A stretch of 64,000 bases of DNA from Halothece sp. PCC 7418 (GTDB lineage: Bacteria; Cyanobacteriota; Cyanobacteriia; Cyanobacteriales; Rubidibacteraceae). The notes under the pieces are model-generated. The model was not told where the DNA came from and made no database searches. It was given only the letters and a program-made list of their open reading frames with translations. The translations under genes were made by a program, and so were the position numbers. Where the stretch lies: positions 310,001 to 374,000 of the forward strand of contig NC_019779.1 of the NCBI RefSeq assembly GCF_000317635.1, written 5' to 3'. Below are positions 39,018 to 47,889 of this stretch, piece after piece; position 1 is the first letter of the stretch, and each line of letters begins with the position of its first letter.

Positions 39018-39184
39018 TTTTTAGTTCTACAGGAACACAGTCAGAGAGCCATCCGTTTCAAACGGATGGACGGGGCTTTCTAGGTGCGGAGGAAACCTCC
39101 GCACACAGCCCCTCATGAATGACACTTAAAGGCTTTAGCCTTTTGTATCCTACAAACTTATGCAGGATATGTTATTGTGAAAGT

Positions 39185-40328
39185 ATGGCTAAGCAAACAC
39201 TAACTCTAAAACTTCCCTTCTATCGACTAAATCAGGTCAAAGCCAGCGAATTTGAGAGGCTAACCGCCCTCAACACGCAAGTGGCTAATGACCTGCTCAG
39301 GTTTAGCAAGAAGGAGCGCAGAGAGTTGACCAGTGCTAGCTTTAGCCATCTAGAACTTGGCTCAATGTGGATTAACCAGACCATCCGCAACACCAACGCT
39401 AAAACCAAAGCAAAGCGTTTTAAGCGGATGTGGCTAGAAGTTAACAACCAAGGTTACAAAATAACCAAGTCTGGAGAGTTATACACGGTTTCTTTTAACC
39501 TTTATCGAGGCAGAAAGAAACGCATCCCTCTAGAAGTCCATTCCTCCTCTCAGGCAAAAGTTCTAGACAAAGCCATATTGGGTCAGGTGAAACTAGGGAG
39601 CCTGAAGATATGCAAGTCTAAGAAGGGAATTTGGTATGTCTTGATTAGTGTCTCAATGGACGTTCCTGAGCCGAATCAAGTTAAAGGTTGGATTGGAGTC
39701 GATAGAGGACAGAATAATCTCGCTGTAGCTGCGTTACCCAAAAGTTTTGGTAAATTCTGGAAAGCAGGGCGCGTGAAGAAGCTCAGACGAAAGTTTCAAA
39801 AAACTCGCAAGCAATTACAAGAAGCCAAAAAGCTCAAAAAGGTCAAGCAGTTAGAGCAACGAGAACGCTCCAATTATGACCCACATTAACCACATTGTCT
39901 CTAAGCAACTGGTGCAGTTGGCTCAGGACTATGGAATGGGGTTACGATTTGAAGATTTATCAGGAATTAGACAAACTTCCAAGCAACGGAAGAAAACTAA
40001 GTCTGATGCCTCTAAGAACCGTGACCACTGGGCGTTCTATCAGCTAGAACAGTTTACCCGATATAAAGCAAGTCTGGCTGGAGTACCAGTCGAGTCGGTT
40101 CCTGCGCCTTATACAAGCAAGTCAGACCATCGCAATGGAGTGATTGGTAAACGGAACCGTCATTGGTTTACGGGTTTTGATGGTTATAAATGTAACGCTG
40201 ATTGGAATGCAGCCCAGAATATCGGCAAATGGGTTGGATTCTCATGTCCTTTGAATCTTAAGAAAACCGTCTCTGTAATGGATGCGGTCGATTCTAAGGA
40301 CGGGGTCGATGACAGTCCCCCAAACTAG
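39185..40328 (+). pseudogene. tnpB: TnpB-family RNA-guided nuclease, frameshifted
   Basis: The first frame (MAKQTLTLKLPFYRLNQ...) runs to a stop at 39887-39889, ending QRERSNYDPH. The rest, from MTHINHIVSKQL at 39876 to 40328, lies one frame later. Removing one A around 39872 would give RERSIMTHINH, the expected junction, so a single-base insertion is likely. RuvC residues remain: GVDRGQNNLAVAA (Asp), RFEDLSGIR (Glu), CNADWNAAQNIG (Asp). The zinc ribbon segment reads YTSKSDHRNG...WFTGFDGYKC, with the usual CxxC pairs missing. TnpB nucleases cut DNA guided by an RNA made from the element end. Start chosen at 39185. Confidence 0.88.
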
Positions 40329-40336
40329 CTGGAAGT

Positions 40337-40410
40337 CTAACACGACGGCTTTAGCAAGGGACTGTGTTCGGAATTCATTTCCGAACTTTATACGTCCCGC
40401 CTCGTGTTAG
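40337..40410 (+). ncRNA. Right-end structured RNA, candidate omega RNA
   Basis: Three nested stems occur downstream of tnpB: CTAACACGA (40337-40345) with TCGTGTTAG (40402-40410); GGGAC (40358-40362) with GTCCC (40394-40398); and TTCGGAA (40367-40373) with TTCCGAA (40379-40385) around TTCAT. In TnpB systems the guide RNA (omega RNA) overlaps the gene's 3' end and the right end and folds into such stems. Expression is inferred, not shown. Confidence 0.55.
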
Positions 40411-40512
40411 GCAACCTCTAGAATCCGCGTCGATTTATCGCGCGGAGTGTCAAAATGTAAAAGTGTCAACTATGAATCGCTTATACTTAGCCTAGAACTG
40501 ATTTGTGACTCA

Positions 40513-41094
40513 ATGTCTGAAAATAATGTTGAAAATCCTTGGGTAGAAGGGGTAAAAACCTTGGCGTTAAGTGCTGTTTTGGCGTTTGGCGTTCGTACTT
40601 TTGTTGCGGAAGCTCGTTATATTCCCTCGACTTCCATGTTGCCCACCTTAAAAATTGATGATCGCCTCTTGATTGAAAAAATCGGGTATCGCTTTACCTC
40701 TCCAGAAAGAGGGGATATTGTTGTTTTCTCTCCCACAGAAACTTTGAAAAGTCAGGGCTACCATGATGCCTTTATTAAGCGGATTATTGGTCTTCCTGGA
40801 GAAACCATAATGGTGAGTGGAGGAGTGGTAACTGTTAATGGAAAACCCCTCTCTGAAAATTACCTCGCTGATGAACCCGATTATAGTTTTGGTCCAGTCA
40901 CTGTTCCAGAGAATCACTATCTGGTTTTAGGGGATAATCGTAATAATAGCTATGATTCCCATTCTTGGGGATTTTTGCCCCGCAAAAATATTATTGGTCG
41001 CGCTGCTGTCCGTTTTTGGCCCCTTGGTCGTATTAATCTGATTGATGACCCCTCTTACTCTGAATCCTCACCAGCACAGCCTCAAAGTCCCTAG
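40513..41094 (+). CDS. lepB: Signal peptidase I
   Basis: LepB cleaves signal peptides from exported proteins, including those reaching the thylakoid lumen. From ATG 40513 the protein has 193 residues with one membrane anchor (VKTLALSAVLAFGVRTFV), the catalytic Ser in IPSTSMLPTL, the general-base Lys in FIKRIIGLPGE, and the boxes GDIVVFSP and VLGDNRNNSYDSHSWG. The frame upstream (40447-40512) would add 22 residues containing no ribosome site and lies next to the mobile element, so I reject it. Confidence 0.95.
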   Translation: MSENNVENPWVEGVKTLALSAVLAFGVRTFVAEARYIPSTSMLPTLKIDDRLLIEKIGYRFTSPERGDIVVFSPTETLKSQGYHDAFIKRIIGLPGETIMVSGGVVTVNGKPLSENYLADEPDYSFGPVTVPENHYLVLGDNRNNSYDSHSWGFLPRKNIIGRAAVRFWPLGRINLIDDPSYSESSPAQPQSP

Positions 41095-41148
41095 GGAACT
41101 TAGACACTGACATCTTTTGGAAACGGTCAGTCATCTCTCAACTATGAC

Positions 41149-41340
41149 TTATACCGTTTCTAGCCAATCATAAATCCGTTCTAGCTGTTCTAAGGTGATT
41201 AAACCATATTGCCACAGCAGCATCGGTAAAGGATCTGTATTGCGTTGAGAGTGACGTTGCGCGATCGCGATCGAATCATTAGAGATCGCTAATTCTTCTT
41301 TCAAAAATCGTAAGAATTTGGCATAGGTTGTTGGCATCAT
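41149..41340 (-). CDS. DUF2949 family small protein
   Basis: This 63-residue protein starts MMPTTYAKFLRFLKEELAISNDSIAIAQRHSQRNTDPLPMLLWQYGLITLEQLERIYDWLE, which matches the small cyanobacterial DUF2949 family in length and in the core LPMxLWQYGLIxLxQLxxxxDWLE. No function is known. A ribosome site (AAGGAGG) lies just before the start at 41348-41354. HIP1 (GCGATCGC) occurs in the middle. Confidence 0.8.
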   Translation of the reverse strand: MMPTTYAKFLRFLKEELAISNDSIAIAQRHSQRNTDPLPMLLWQYGLITLEQLERIYDWLETV

Positions 41341-41916
41341 GGGATTGACCTCCTTAAAATCTTAGGAGTAGGTTAACGGTTAAATGTGAAAATTAAGTGA
41401 ACGATGGATGAGTTGAGAAATTGCAGTTTGGGCAATCTAAGCCCAAGAACAAAATCACTCCGAGCAATCGCCAGCATTTTAGTAATCGCTTAACCTTTTC
41501 TTAACTTTCAAAGAATAGTCTTGGGGTTAGAGTTACCTCTTCCTCAGCCATTACCGCGTCAGAAGTTAAACCTGCTTTACCGATTATGTTGGTTGCAAAG
41601 ACTAATTAAAAAGTTTAGTTTAAATTAAGGTTTTGCTAACTCTATCTCTTGAGTGATCCTGCATCGAGGATGGGATCAGCAGCAGGGGGGAGAAGCCAAG
41701 GATGAATTTCCCGAGAAGAGAAAATTGATCTAAAAAGAAATTACTATAGTAAACCTATATTATACTGAATCGTGAAATGATGTGCAACAGACAGGACTCC
41801 TCGTTAGAAAAATTAATGGTTTCTTGCTTAGCTGACGCTAATCATTGATAATAAGCAATTAATCTTTCCTTAAAATTAGTGAAAATACTATAGATTTAAT
41901 CCCCTTCAATTGATTT
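41341..41916. other. Long intergenic region, no gene assigned
   Basis: The 576 bases between the divergent DUF2949 and PSI accumulation-type genes show no credible coding frame. I see possible structure: GTAATCG (41480-41486) could pair with CGATTAT (41580-41586), and GATCC...GGATC (41657-41680 region) with an inner ATCCT/AGGAT. The segment before the downstream gene is AT-rich. A small RNA is possible but I cannot identify one. Confidence 0.4.
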
Positions 41917-42489
41917 ATGTCTAAAATAACTGCTCTTGGCAAATGCGTTTCTACTGTGATCTTAGTTTGTACTGTCGCGATCGCGCTCTGGTTAGGGATG
42001 ACATCCAGTGCCATGGCGAGTTTAGAGGATGATCGCTATGATGGCAATATCTTTGCGTTGTATGCAGGAAATGGAGCTTTAGTGCCTCCTAAAGTGTCTC
42101 TTGCGGAATCGATGCGTGGAGGAAAGCCGAGTTTACTCGTTTTTTATCTGGAAGACAGCAAAGATTGCAAAGCCTTTTCCGTAACCGTTTCCGAGTTACA
42201 GCGCTATTATGGACGAGCAGCAAGTTTTATCCCCATTAACGTCGATATGCTGGCGGATGAAAATGAGTTCACGCCAACAGAGGCGGGTTATTACTATCGC
42301 GGACTCGTCCCCCAAACTGTGATTATCGATCAAGAGAGAGAAGTTGCGTTTGATGAAGTCGGACAAGTGAGTTTTGAGCGCATTGACGATGCGTTTCGTG
42401 AGGTTTTTGACTTACTGCCTCGCTCGAAATCGAAAGAGTTAAAACGTCGCCCCTTGAACAATATTAACGTCGGACTAGAGGAGGAGTAA
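41917..42489 (+). CDS. Thioredoxin-fold thylakoid protein, PSI accumulation factor-like
   Basis: The 190-residue protein has a signal/anchor (residues about 12-34), then a thioredoxin-like domain (KPSLLVFYLEDSKDCKAFS ... FIPINVDMLAD ... LVPQTVIIDQEREVAFDEVGQ). The usual CxxC position is degenerate; only a single Cys of the DCKAF segment remains, so it is not a disulfide reductase. The segment YDGNIFALYAGNGALVPPKVSLAESMRGGKPSLLVFYLEDS is strongly conserved in cyanobacteria; I recall the family being named for photosystem I accumulation in thylakoids, but this is from memory and tentative. Confidence 0.6.
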   Translation: MSKITALGKCVSTVILVCTVAIALWLGMTSSAMASLEDDRYDGNIFALYAGNGALVPPKVSLAESMRGGKPSLLVFYLEDSKDCKAFSVTVSELQRYYGRAASFIPINVDMLADENEFTPTEAGYYYRGLVPQTVIIDQEREVAFDEVGQVSFERIDDAFREVFDLLPRSKSKELKRRPLNNINVGLEEE

Positions 42490-42506
42490 TCCCCTCACAG
42501 GATTTT

Positions 42507-42914
42507 CTAAGAGCAGCTTTCTAAAGTGGCGGTGATTTTTTCCTCAGGGATGGCAAAGGCTTGACCAAAATGATTGAGTAATTGTTTTTCTTCTGAGGAA
42601 ACTTTTCCATCCGCCATAATAATCTTTGCTAGTGCTTCCAGTGCTTCTGAACATAAATTCTTAGGCAGATTCCCGATCGCGCTTTCTAGAATTGTATTAA
42701 TCCCCTTGTCCTGAATACATTGAAATGAGTGATTAATCATAGCAATTAATTGATCAGCAGGATAAGTGGCAAATAATTCAGCACTTAAAATCGCTTGGGT
42801 CACTGCCATTTCTTCTGCTTCTGCGTGTTCGCCGTCAATGGCAACGGTAACAATGGCAAGGGCAACAAAGGCTTCTTCTGGAGTAAATTCGAGTTGAGGA
42901 GTGATACCATTCAT
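42507..42914 (-). CDS. TerB-like protein
   Basis: From ATG 42914 the protein has 135 residues, starting MNGITPQLEFTPEEAFVALAIVTVAIDGEHAEAEEMAVTQAIL. The all-helical layout and the second-half repeat (EALAKIIMADGKVSSEEKQLLNHFGQAF) with acidic Asp-Gly-x-x-x-x-x-E sites match the tellurite resistance TerB fold, which has a metal-binding acidic patch. These proteins are common in cyanobacteria and a true link to tellurite is doubtful. The frame continues to ATG 42941, but GGAAA precedes 42914. It converges with the preceding gene. Confidence 0.85.
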   Translation of the reverse strand: MNGITPQLEFTPEEAFVALAIVTVAIDGEHAEAEEMAVTQAILSAELFATYPADQLIAMINHSFQCIQDKGINTILESAIGNLPKNLCSEALEALAKIIMADGKVSSEEKQLLNHFGQAFAIPEEKITATLESCS

Positions 42915-43022
42915 GTTAAGTTTCCTAAGAGAATTATTCAAAGTCGTTGCTGACTCAAAAATTAAATATTTCTTAATAAAAAGAGTCGAAATTTTTATTT
43001 GAAGTTAATATTTTAGCGAACT

Positions 43023-44231
43023 TCAGGGGGAAAACGCGCTAAATAAGTCCGCTAAAATTGTATTGGAGAACAAAAGCCCTTCAGGATCAGTCAACTTTAA
43101 CTGTCCCCATTGATCGTGATCTATATTACCCAAAATGACGCAATTTTGATCAAAATAAGGTTGAAGGGTTTGCGTGATCTGTCCCACTTTCTCTGCTCCA
43201 AACTGCTGCGCGATCGCGCTCAAATCAATGCCTTCTGGCAATCTTAAACCCAGCATCAGGATTTCTAATAGTTGCTCATCAGAATCCTTATTGATGGTTT
43301 GATTCAGTTCATGATTCGGGTTAGTTAGGTTTTGCACCCAACTCGAATAGTCACGACGGGTACGAGGTCGAGTCAAGCGTTGTCCTCCTAAAAAGCTCGC
43401 TGCTCCCATGCCAAACCCGTAGTAGGATTGATTTTCCCAATAGACGCGATTATGGCGACATTGGTGATTAGGGTAAGCATAGTTACTGATCTCGTAGTGA
43501 GTGTAACCAGCAGCAGTTAACTGTTGTTGAGTAAGACGATACATTTGTGCAGAAGTTTCATCGGCGGGTAAGGGTAATGTTCCCGCTTCTGCTTGACGGT
43601 CAAAGACAGTTTTCGGTTCAACAATGAGGTCATAGCAAGATAAATGAGGGGGAGACAAAGCAATCGCCTTTTCGAGGGTGGCTTTCCACTGAGAGAGGCT
43701 TTGTTGGGGTAAGCCTGAGATTAAATCCAAGCTAAAATTGTCAATCCCTAATTGTTCAAATTGCGCGATCGCGCTGTAAATATCATCTACGCGATGCGTC
43801 CGTCCCATTTGGGCGAGTAACTCATCTTGAAACGCCTGTACCCCGAGACTGTAGCGATTAATTCCCAGACGCTGATAAGCCCTCAGTTGATCCAAGTCGA
43901 AAGTTTTCGGATCAATTTCGATGGAAATTTCTGCATCTTTAGCAATGGTATAAACTTGATCTAAAGCAACCAAGATTTTTTCTAGTTCTGAAACGGGTAA
44001 TAAAGAGGGGGTTCCCCCGCCAAAAAAAACGGTGTTTAAACCCGAACTCGGAAACCACTGTGCAGTCCGACGAATTTCTTGACATAAGACGGCGACATAT
44101 CGTTCCATCGCCTGAACCCGATTCACGCTTCCCCCACCATCACCAAGGACACTGATTGGGAAATCACAATAATAGCAGCGACGACGACAGAACGGAATGT
44201 GAATATAAGCAGAACTGGCTTGAGAAATCAT
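43023..44231 (-). CDS. hemW: Radical SAM family haem chaperone HemW
   Basis: The 402-residue protein starts MISQASSAYIHIPFCRRRCYYCDFPI with the cluster cysteines 15, 19 and 22 (CxxxCxxC), GGGTPSLLP and the HemW-specific CRHNRVYWENQSYYGFGMGAASF (HNxxYW). It lacks the C-terminal region typical of HemN-type coproporphyrinogen dehydrogenase, so it is a haem-binding chaperone homologue. It is often misannotated as HemN. The gene is single and is flanked by intergenic bases on both sides. Confidence 0.93.
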   Translation of the reverse strand: MISQASSAYIHIPFCRRRCYYCDFPISVLGDGGGSVNRVQAMERYVAVLCQEIRRTAQWFPSSGLNTVFFGGGTPSLLPVSELEKILVALDQVYTIAKDAEISIEIDPKTFDLDQLRAYQRLGINRYSLGVQAFQDELLAQMGRTHRVDDIYSAIAQFEQLGIDNFSLDLISGLPQQSLSQWKATLEKAIALSPPHLSCYDLIVEPKTVFDRQAEAGTLPLPADETSAQMYRLTQQQLTAAGYTHYEISNYAYPNHQCRHNRVYWENQSYYGFGMGAASFLGGQRLTRPRTRRDYSSWVQNLTNPNHELNQTINKDSDEQLLEILMLGLRLPEGIDLSAIAQQFGAEKVGQITQTLQPYFDQNCVILGNIDHDQWGQLKLTDPEGLLFSNTILADLFSAFSP

Positions 44232-44456
44232 TAATTAATTATTAACAAATCGACTGAATAGAGATAATTCCCTTCTCAAGGAAGACATGATTCTCAGAGA
44301 AGGGTTCACAATAGGAAATGAAGAAGTCGAAACGTGACGAAGAGGACGCAATCTTAAATTAACAGTGCAGATTCTGACCGTTAGTCGAGCAAAGATATAA
44401 TGATAGTTTAAGTTCTATCCTAATCGCGATCATAGTTTCTCCATCGGACAATACCC

Positions 44457-45536
44457 ATGATTGATGTCATCATCGTAATTTTATTCGTTCTCACTGCTGC
44501 CAGTCTGGGATTTGGTAGTATCGATTTACTCCCAGAAACCGCATTAGAATCCGTTACCAATATCGAAGCCCTGCGTTGGATTATGGGCAGTTTTGCAGCC
44601 ATTATTGGCTTAGCTGTCGGGTTAACCGCGCAAACCTTTTATCGGCGTTTAGAAACCCAAATTCGCAAAACCCCCATCGAAGTTATTTTAACCCGTTCTG
44701 TGGGACTTGCCATTGGGTTGTTAATCGCAAACTTGATGTTAGCACCGGTTTTCCTCTTTCCCATTCCCAACCAATTAACCTTTACCAAACCCTTAATCGC
44801 CATTCTAGGTAGCGTTATTCTGGGCTTCCTTGGAGTTACCCTCGCCGATACTCATGGACGGACGTTTTTACGACTGATTAATCCCAATAGCATGGAATAT
44901 CTGTTAGTTGCGGAAGGAACACTCAAATCAGCAACCACTAAGGTCTTGGATACCAGTTGCATCATTGATGGACGGATTGAAGAACTCCTGAGTACCGGTT
45001 TTATTGAAGGACAATTGATTATTCCCCAATTTGTCTTACAGGAGTTACAGCATCTTGCAGATACCGCCAATGATCAAAAACGAGTGCGGGGTCGTCGCGG
45101 GTTAGATATCCTCAAGCGTATGCAAGAAGAATATCCTGAACGGATTGTAATTAATAGTTCCGATTATGAGGATGTTTATACGGTTGATGCGAAGTTAGTC
45201 CGCTTCACTCAAGAAATCAATGGCGTTTTATTGACGAATGATTACAATCTGAATAAAGTCGCTGATTTGCAGAAAGTTTCCGTTCTCAATGTGAATGACT
45301 TAGCCCAAGCTGTACGTCCGATTTATCTGCCTGGGGATACCTTAGAATTAAAAATCCTCAAACAAGGAAAAGAACCAGAGCAAGGTGTAGGCTACCTCGA
45401 AGATGGCACAATGGTGGTTGTGGAAGACGGACAAGAGTACGTGGGAGGGGAATTACCTGTGGTCGTTACGTCTGCTTTGCAAACCTCTGCAGGTCGGATG
45501 ATTTTTGCAAAACCCCAAACTTCTGTGTTGGCTTAA
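44457..45536 (+). CDS. PIN/TRAM domain membrane protein
   Basis: The 359-residue protein has four membrane helices (residues about 3-25, 42-60, 78-98, 105-125), a PIN nuclease-like domain (about 160-280; KVLDTSCIIDGRIEELLSTGF, QVLQELQHLAD, LLTNDYNLNKVA) and a TRAM-type RNA-binding domain (about 295-350; LKILKQGKEPEQGVGYLEDGTMVVVEDG). The layout is that of Bacillus YacL and its cyanobacterial homologues, whose RNA target is not known. Acidic PIN residues are present. It starts 226 bases after hemW on the opposite strand. Confidence 0.92.
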   Translation: MIDVIIVILFVLTAASLGFGSIDLLPETALESVTNIEALRWIMGSFAAIIGLAVGLTAQTFYRRLETQIRKTPIEVILTRSVGLAIGLLIANLMLAPVFLFPIPNQLTFTKPLIAILGSVILGFLGVTLADTHGRTFLRLINPNSMEYLLVAEGTLKSATTKVLDTSCIIDGRIEELLSTGFIEGQLIIPQFVLQELQHLADTANDQKRVRGRRGLDILKRMQEEYPERIVINSSDYEDVYTVDAKLVRFTQEINGVLLTNDYNLNKVADLQKVSVLNVNDLAQAVRPIYLPGDTLELKILKQGKEPEQGVGYLEDGTMVVVEDGQEYVGGELPVVVTSALQTSAGRMIFAKPQTSVLA

Positions 45537-45764
45537 ATGATTTTTCTCACTCATCGGTCAGCTTAGCGCTACATTCCCCAAAATCAGGGTCTCTTTAACT
45601 TTGTCCCCTTCCTTACCAATTAATAAAAAGGCAACTCCCTCAAAGTATTAAGCCTTGCCAAAACGAGCTTGGGAATTTTTTCAGCAAGCCCTAACTAATC
45701 TGCTAACTCGTTGTCTAGATTTATCATCAAACCTTCCTCTATGAAGCTAAAGAATTTTTATGGT

Positions 45765-46994
45765 TTACGTGAAATAAAAATAACCCGCTTGAAAACTCCC
45801 CACAATAAAACCTAAAATTCCTCCCAGATTAACAATCGCTTGCAGTTCATTTTTAACAATTGAATTAACCGTTGTTTCTAATTGCTTGGGAGTGGTTGCA
45901 TTAACCCGATTAATAATCACTTCGTCAATGGAAAGAATCGGGATGATTTTAGTAATAATGGTTTCCAACTCTTGTTCTAAATACCGTTCGATAATTAATG
46001 ATAACTCTTCACTAATAACATCTAAAGATTGATCAACTGATTCCGAAGATTGTAAACGTTTAATAATTAAAACAGCGACATCTTCCCAATCAATGGAATT
46101 TCCTAACGATTGCAGCAAATTCGCACCCTTATCTTGTAAATAGGTTTGTACTGCTTCTCGGACGCTGCTTCGGAGTTGGCGTACTGTAGAAACGGGTAAA
46201 TTTTGTAGGGATAAACTTTGTAGCCAGTCTCGTAAACGGGAACGAATTTCTAGAGTTAAAACTAACTCTTCAATTCTCATATTTGCTGTCTCTTTTTCAT
46301 CGAGACAGAAAGCACGAAGGCGACTTAACGTATTACGAAGTCCAAATAAATTCGCAACCACCCAATACGTCCCACTTGATTTTTCTCGAAAGGTTTCATC
46401 GATGACTTGAATATTACGATCCGTCAGGAGATCAATCAAAATTTGGCGAATCCGATTGGGAGGAAGAACGACATCCACTAACCAATCAGACAGTTGTTTG
46501 GCTTGGCTATCTGTAAACTGAAAATCAATGAGAACTTGATCGAAAATCTGATTAATTTGGGCTTCTAAAAAATCTTCCCGTCGCGCTAAAACTTTCACCA
46601 AACGCGGTAACGATTCACTAAACAAATCCCGAAGCACATTCCCTAAAACTTGCGCGCTTTTTTCTTGTTTATCTTGTCCAACTTGCTGCAAAGAAGACTT
46701 TAAAAGCCAAGAAATTGCTGCTTTCACTCGTTCGGGTTGTAAGAGACGGCGGGCAATTTTTTGGAGTTCGTCAGGGGTTAAAAGTGACCCCATAATGGTA
46801 TTTGCGACTCGCTTGGCGAGGTTCGCTTGGTTACGGGGAATTAAACCAGGGGTGAAGGGAAGACGACGGTTTCCGATATATATCGGTCGGTAAGGGCGAA
46901 ACAGCATTTTAATGGCGATGTCATTGGTAAAGTAGCCAATCACCGCCCCCGCAACAGGTGGAACAACGAGTAACCCAACTTCAGAGAAATTCAA
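45765..46994 (-). CDS. DUF445 family membrane protein
   Basis: The 409-residue protein starts with a hydrophobic segment ([32 protein letters not shown]) and the nearby [18 protein letters not shown] motif, a DUF445 hallmark; it ends with a second hydrophobic helix ([19 protein letters not shown]). The middle is long amphipathic and helical. DUF445 proteins are membrane-associated and of unknown function (YheB-like). The adjacent menG-like methyltransferase starts upstream on the same strand. The 228-base gap 45537-45764 holds nothing I recognise. Confidence 0.88.
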   Translation of the reverse strand: MNFSEVGLLVVPPVAGAVIGYFTNDIAIKMLFRPYRPIYIGNRRLPFTPGLIPRNQANLAKRVANTIMGSLLTPDELQKIARRLLQPERVKAAISWLLKSSLQQVGQDKQEKSAQVLGNVLRDLFSESLPRLVKVLARREDFLEAQINQIFDQVLIDFQFTDSQAKQLSDWLVDVVLPPNRIRQILIDLLTDRNIQVIDETFREKSSGTYWVVANLFGLRNTLSRLRAFCLDEKETANMRIEELVLTLEIRSRLRDWLQSLSLQNLPVSTVRQLRSSVREAVQTYLQDKGANLLQSLGNSIDWEDVAVLIIKRLQSSESVDQSLDVISEELSLIIERYLEQELETIITKIIPILSIDEVIINRVNATTPKQLETTVNSIVKNELQAIVNLGGILGFIVGSFQAGYFYFT

Positions 46995-47032
46995 AATTAA
47001 TCCGCGTTTGCTAGCAGTACACTCTTTCTATT

Positions 47033-47743
47033 TTAGGCAGGCTTAGTAATCACTAAAACCCCCATAAGTTCTAGCGCGATCGCGTAATGTTTAACTTTTG
47101 TAAAGCCAACTGATCGCGCCAACTGTTCTTGTTCTTGTCCTTGGGGAAAACGATCTAAACTCGGACTAATATAAGCATAATCCTCCTTTAACCCCAGTCT
47201 TTCCGCAGCAGGTACAACCCACCCTTGCAAATACCATTCCTGAAACTGTCGCATCAAGTCCGTATAAGGACGATGAAAATCGAGAATGCTAGCCGTTGCA
47301 CCTGGTTTTAAGACGCGATACAGTTCTCCTAAGCAATCGGCAATATTCGTTACATTCCGTAACCCATAACCAATCGTCGCACAATCAAACTGATCATCTG
47401 GAAACGGAAGACTCAGCGCATCTGCTTCCACCCACGCGATCGAAACGGATCGCCCTTGCTGCTGTTGACGTTGACGGGCAATTTCTAGTTGTTCCGAGGA
47501 AAAATCAGCACCGATGACTGTCCCCGTTTTACCCACCATTTTCGCCAGCAAGAAGGCTAAATCCCCACTTCCACAACATAAGTCCAAAGCCCTGTCTCCC
47601 GCTTGTGGATTTGCCCATTTTACCGCCATCCGCTTCCAAATTCGATGTTGTCCAAAGCTCAAATTATCATTAAGTTGGTCATAGACAGGGGCAATGCGGT
47701 CAAAAATACCTTGAATCTCGGTAGAAGTTGGGGAAGGGGTCAT
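47033..47743 (-). CDS. menG: UbiE/MenG-family quinone C-methyltransferase
   Basis: The 236-residue protein starts MTPSPTSTEIQGIFDRIAPVYDQLNDNLSFGQHRIWKRMAVKW and contains ALDLCCGSGDLAFLLA, VIGADFSSEQLEIARQ, LSLPFPDDQFDCATIGYGLRNVTN and FHRPYTDLMRQFQEWY, the COQ5/UbiE/MenG signature set. In cyanobacteria this enzyme performs the final C-methylation of demethylphylloquinone for photosystem I. It follows, on the same strand and 38 bases away, the DUF445 gene (transcribed after it). A HIP1 lies near the stop. Confidence 0.9.
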   Translation of the reverse strand: MTPSPTSTEIQGIFDRIAPVYDQLNDNLSFGQHRIWKRMAVKWANPQAGDRALDLCCGSGDLAFLLAKMVGKTGTVIGADFSSEQLEIARQRQQQQGRSVSIAWVEADALSLPFPDDQFDCATIGYGLRNVTNIADCLGELYRVLKPGATASILDFHRPYTDLMRQFQEWYLQGWVVPAAERLGLKEDYAYISPSLDRFPQGQEQEQLARSVGFTKVKHYAIALELMGVLVITKPA

Positions 47744-47889
47744 ATTGTTCTTGGCTATTTAGTAGCTGGTATATGGAAGAAAGCCCCTACGGATGGGGAA
47801 ATTTCTATTTTAGGGGTGATGATTGCTCAAACCAACTATGATTAGTTAGAAAGTAAGAAGTAACAAAACATTAAAATCACTTGACAATC

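Larger units (their letters stand above)
39049..40420 (+). mobile_element. IS200/IS605-family IS1341-type element (tnpB only)
   Basis: The element contains a tnpB-like gene without tnpA. The left side has a hairpin CCATCCGTTT/AAACGGATGG (39049-39069) and a nested one, GGGGCT...AGCCCC outside GTGCGGAGG-AAA-CCTCCGCAC (39072-39112). The right side has nested stems at 40337-40410. No target duplication is expected, since these elements use single-strand transposition and do not duplicate target sites. End coordinates are approximate because the exact cleavage sites cannot be read without a reference. Confidence 0.75.

Noticed and set aside
39860-39890. Programmed frameshift in tnpB
   Set aside because: The junction lacks a slippery sequence at the shift point, and the A-rich heptamers upstream would give the wrong frame without a loss of conserved residues. 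A simple one-base insertion explains it better.
41404-41493. 29-codon frame starting MDELRNCSLGNL
   Set aside because: Too short, no clear ribosome site and no known family; likely chance.
41470-41720. Possible c-di-AMP (ydaO-type) riboswitch
   Set aside because: Parts such as ATCGCTTAAC, GTCAGAAGTTAAAC and GGGGGGAGAAGCC look like pieces of that class, but their order is wrong and the downstream gene does not fit, so I do not call it.
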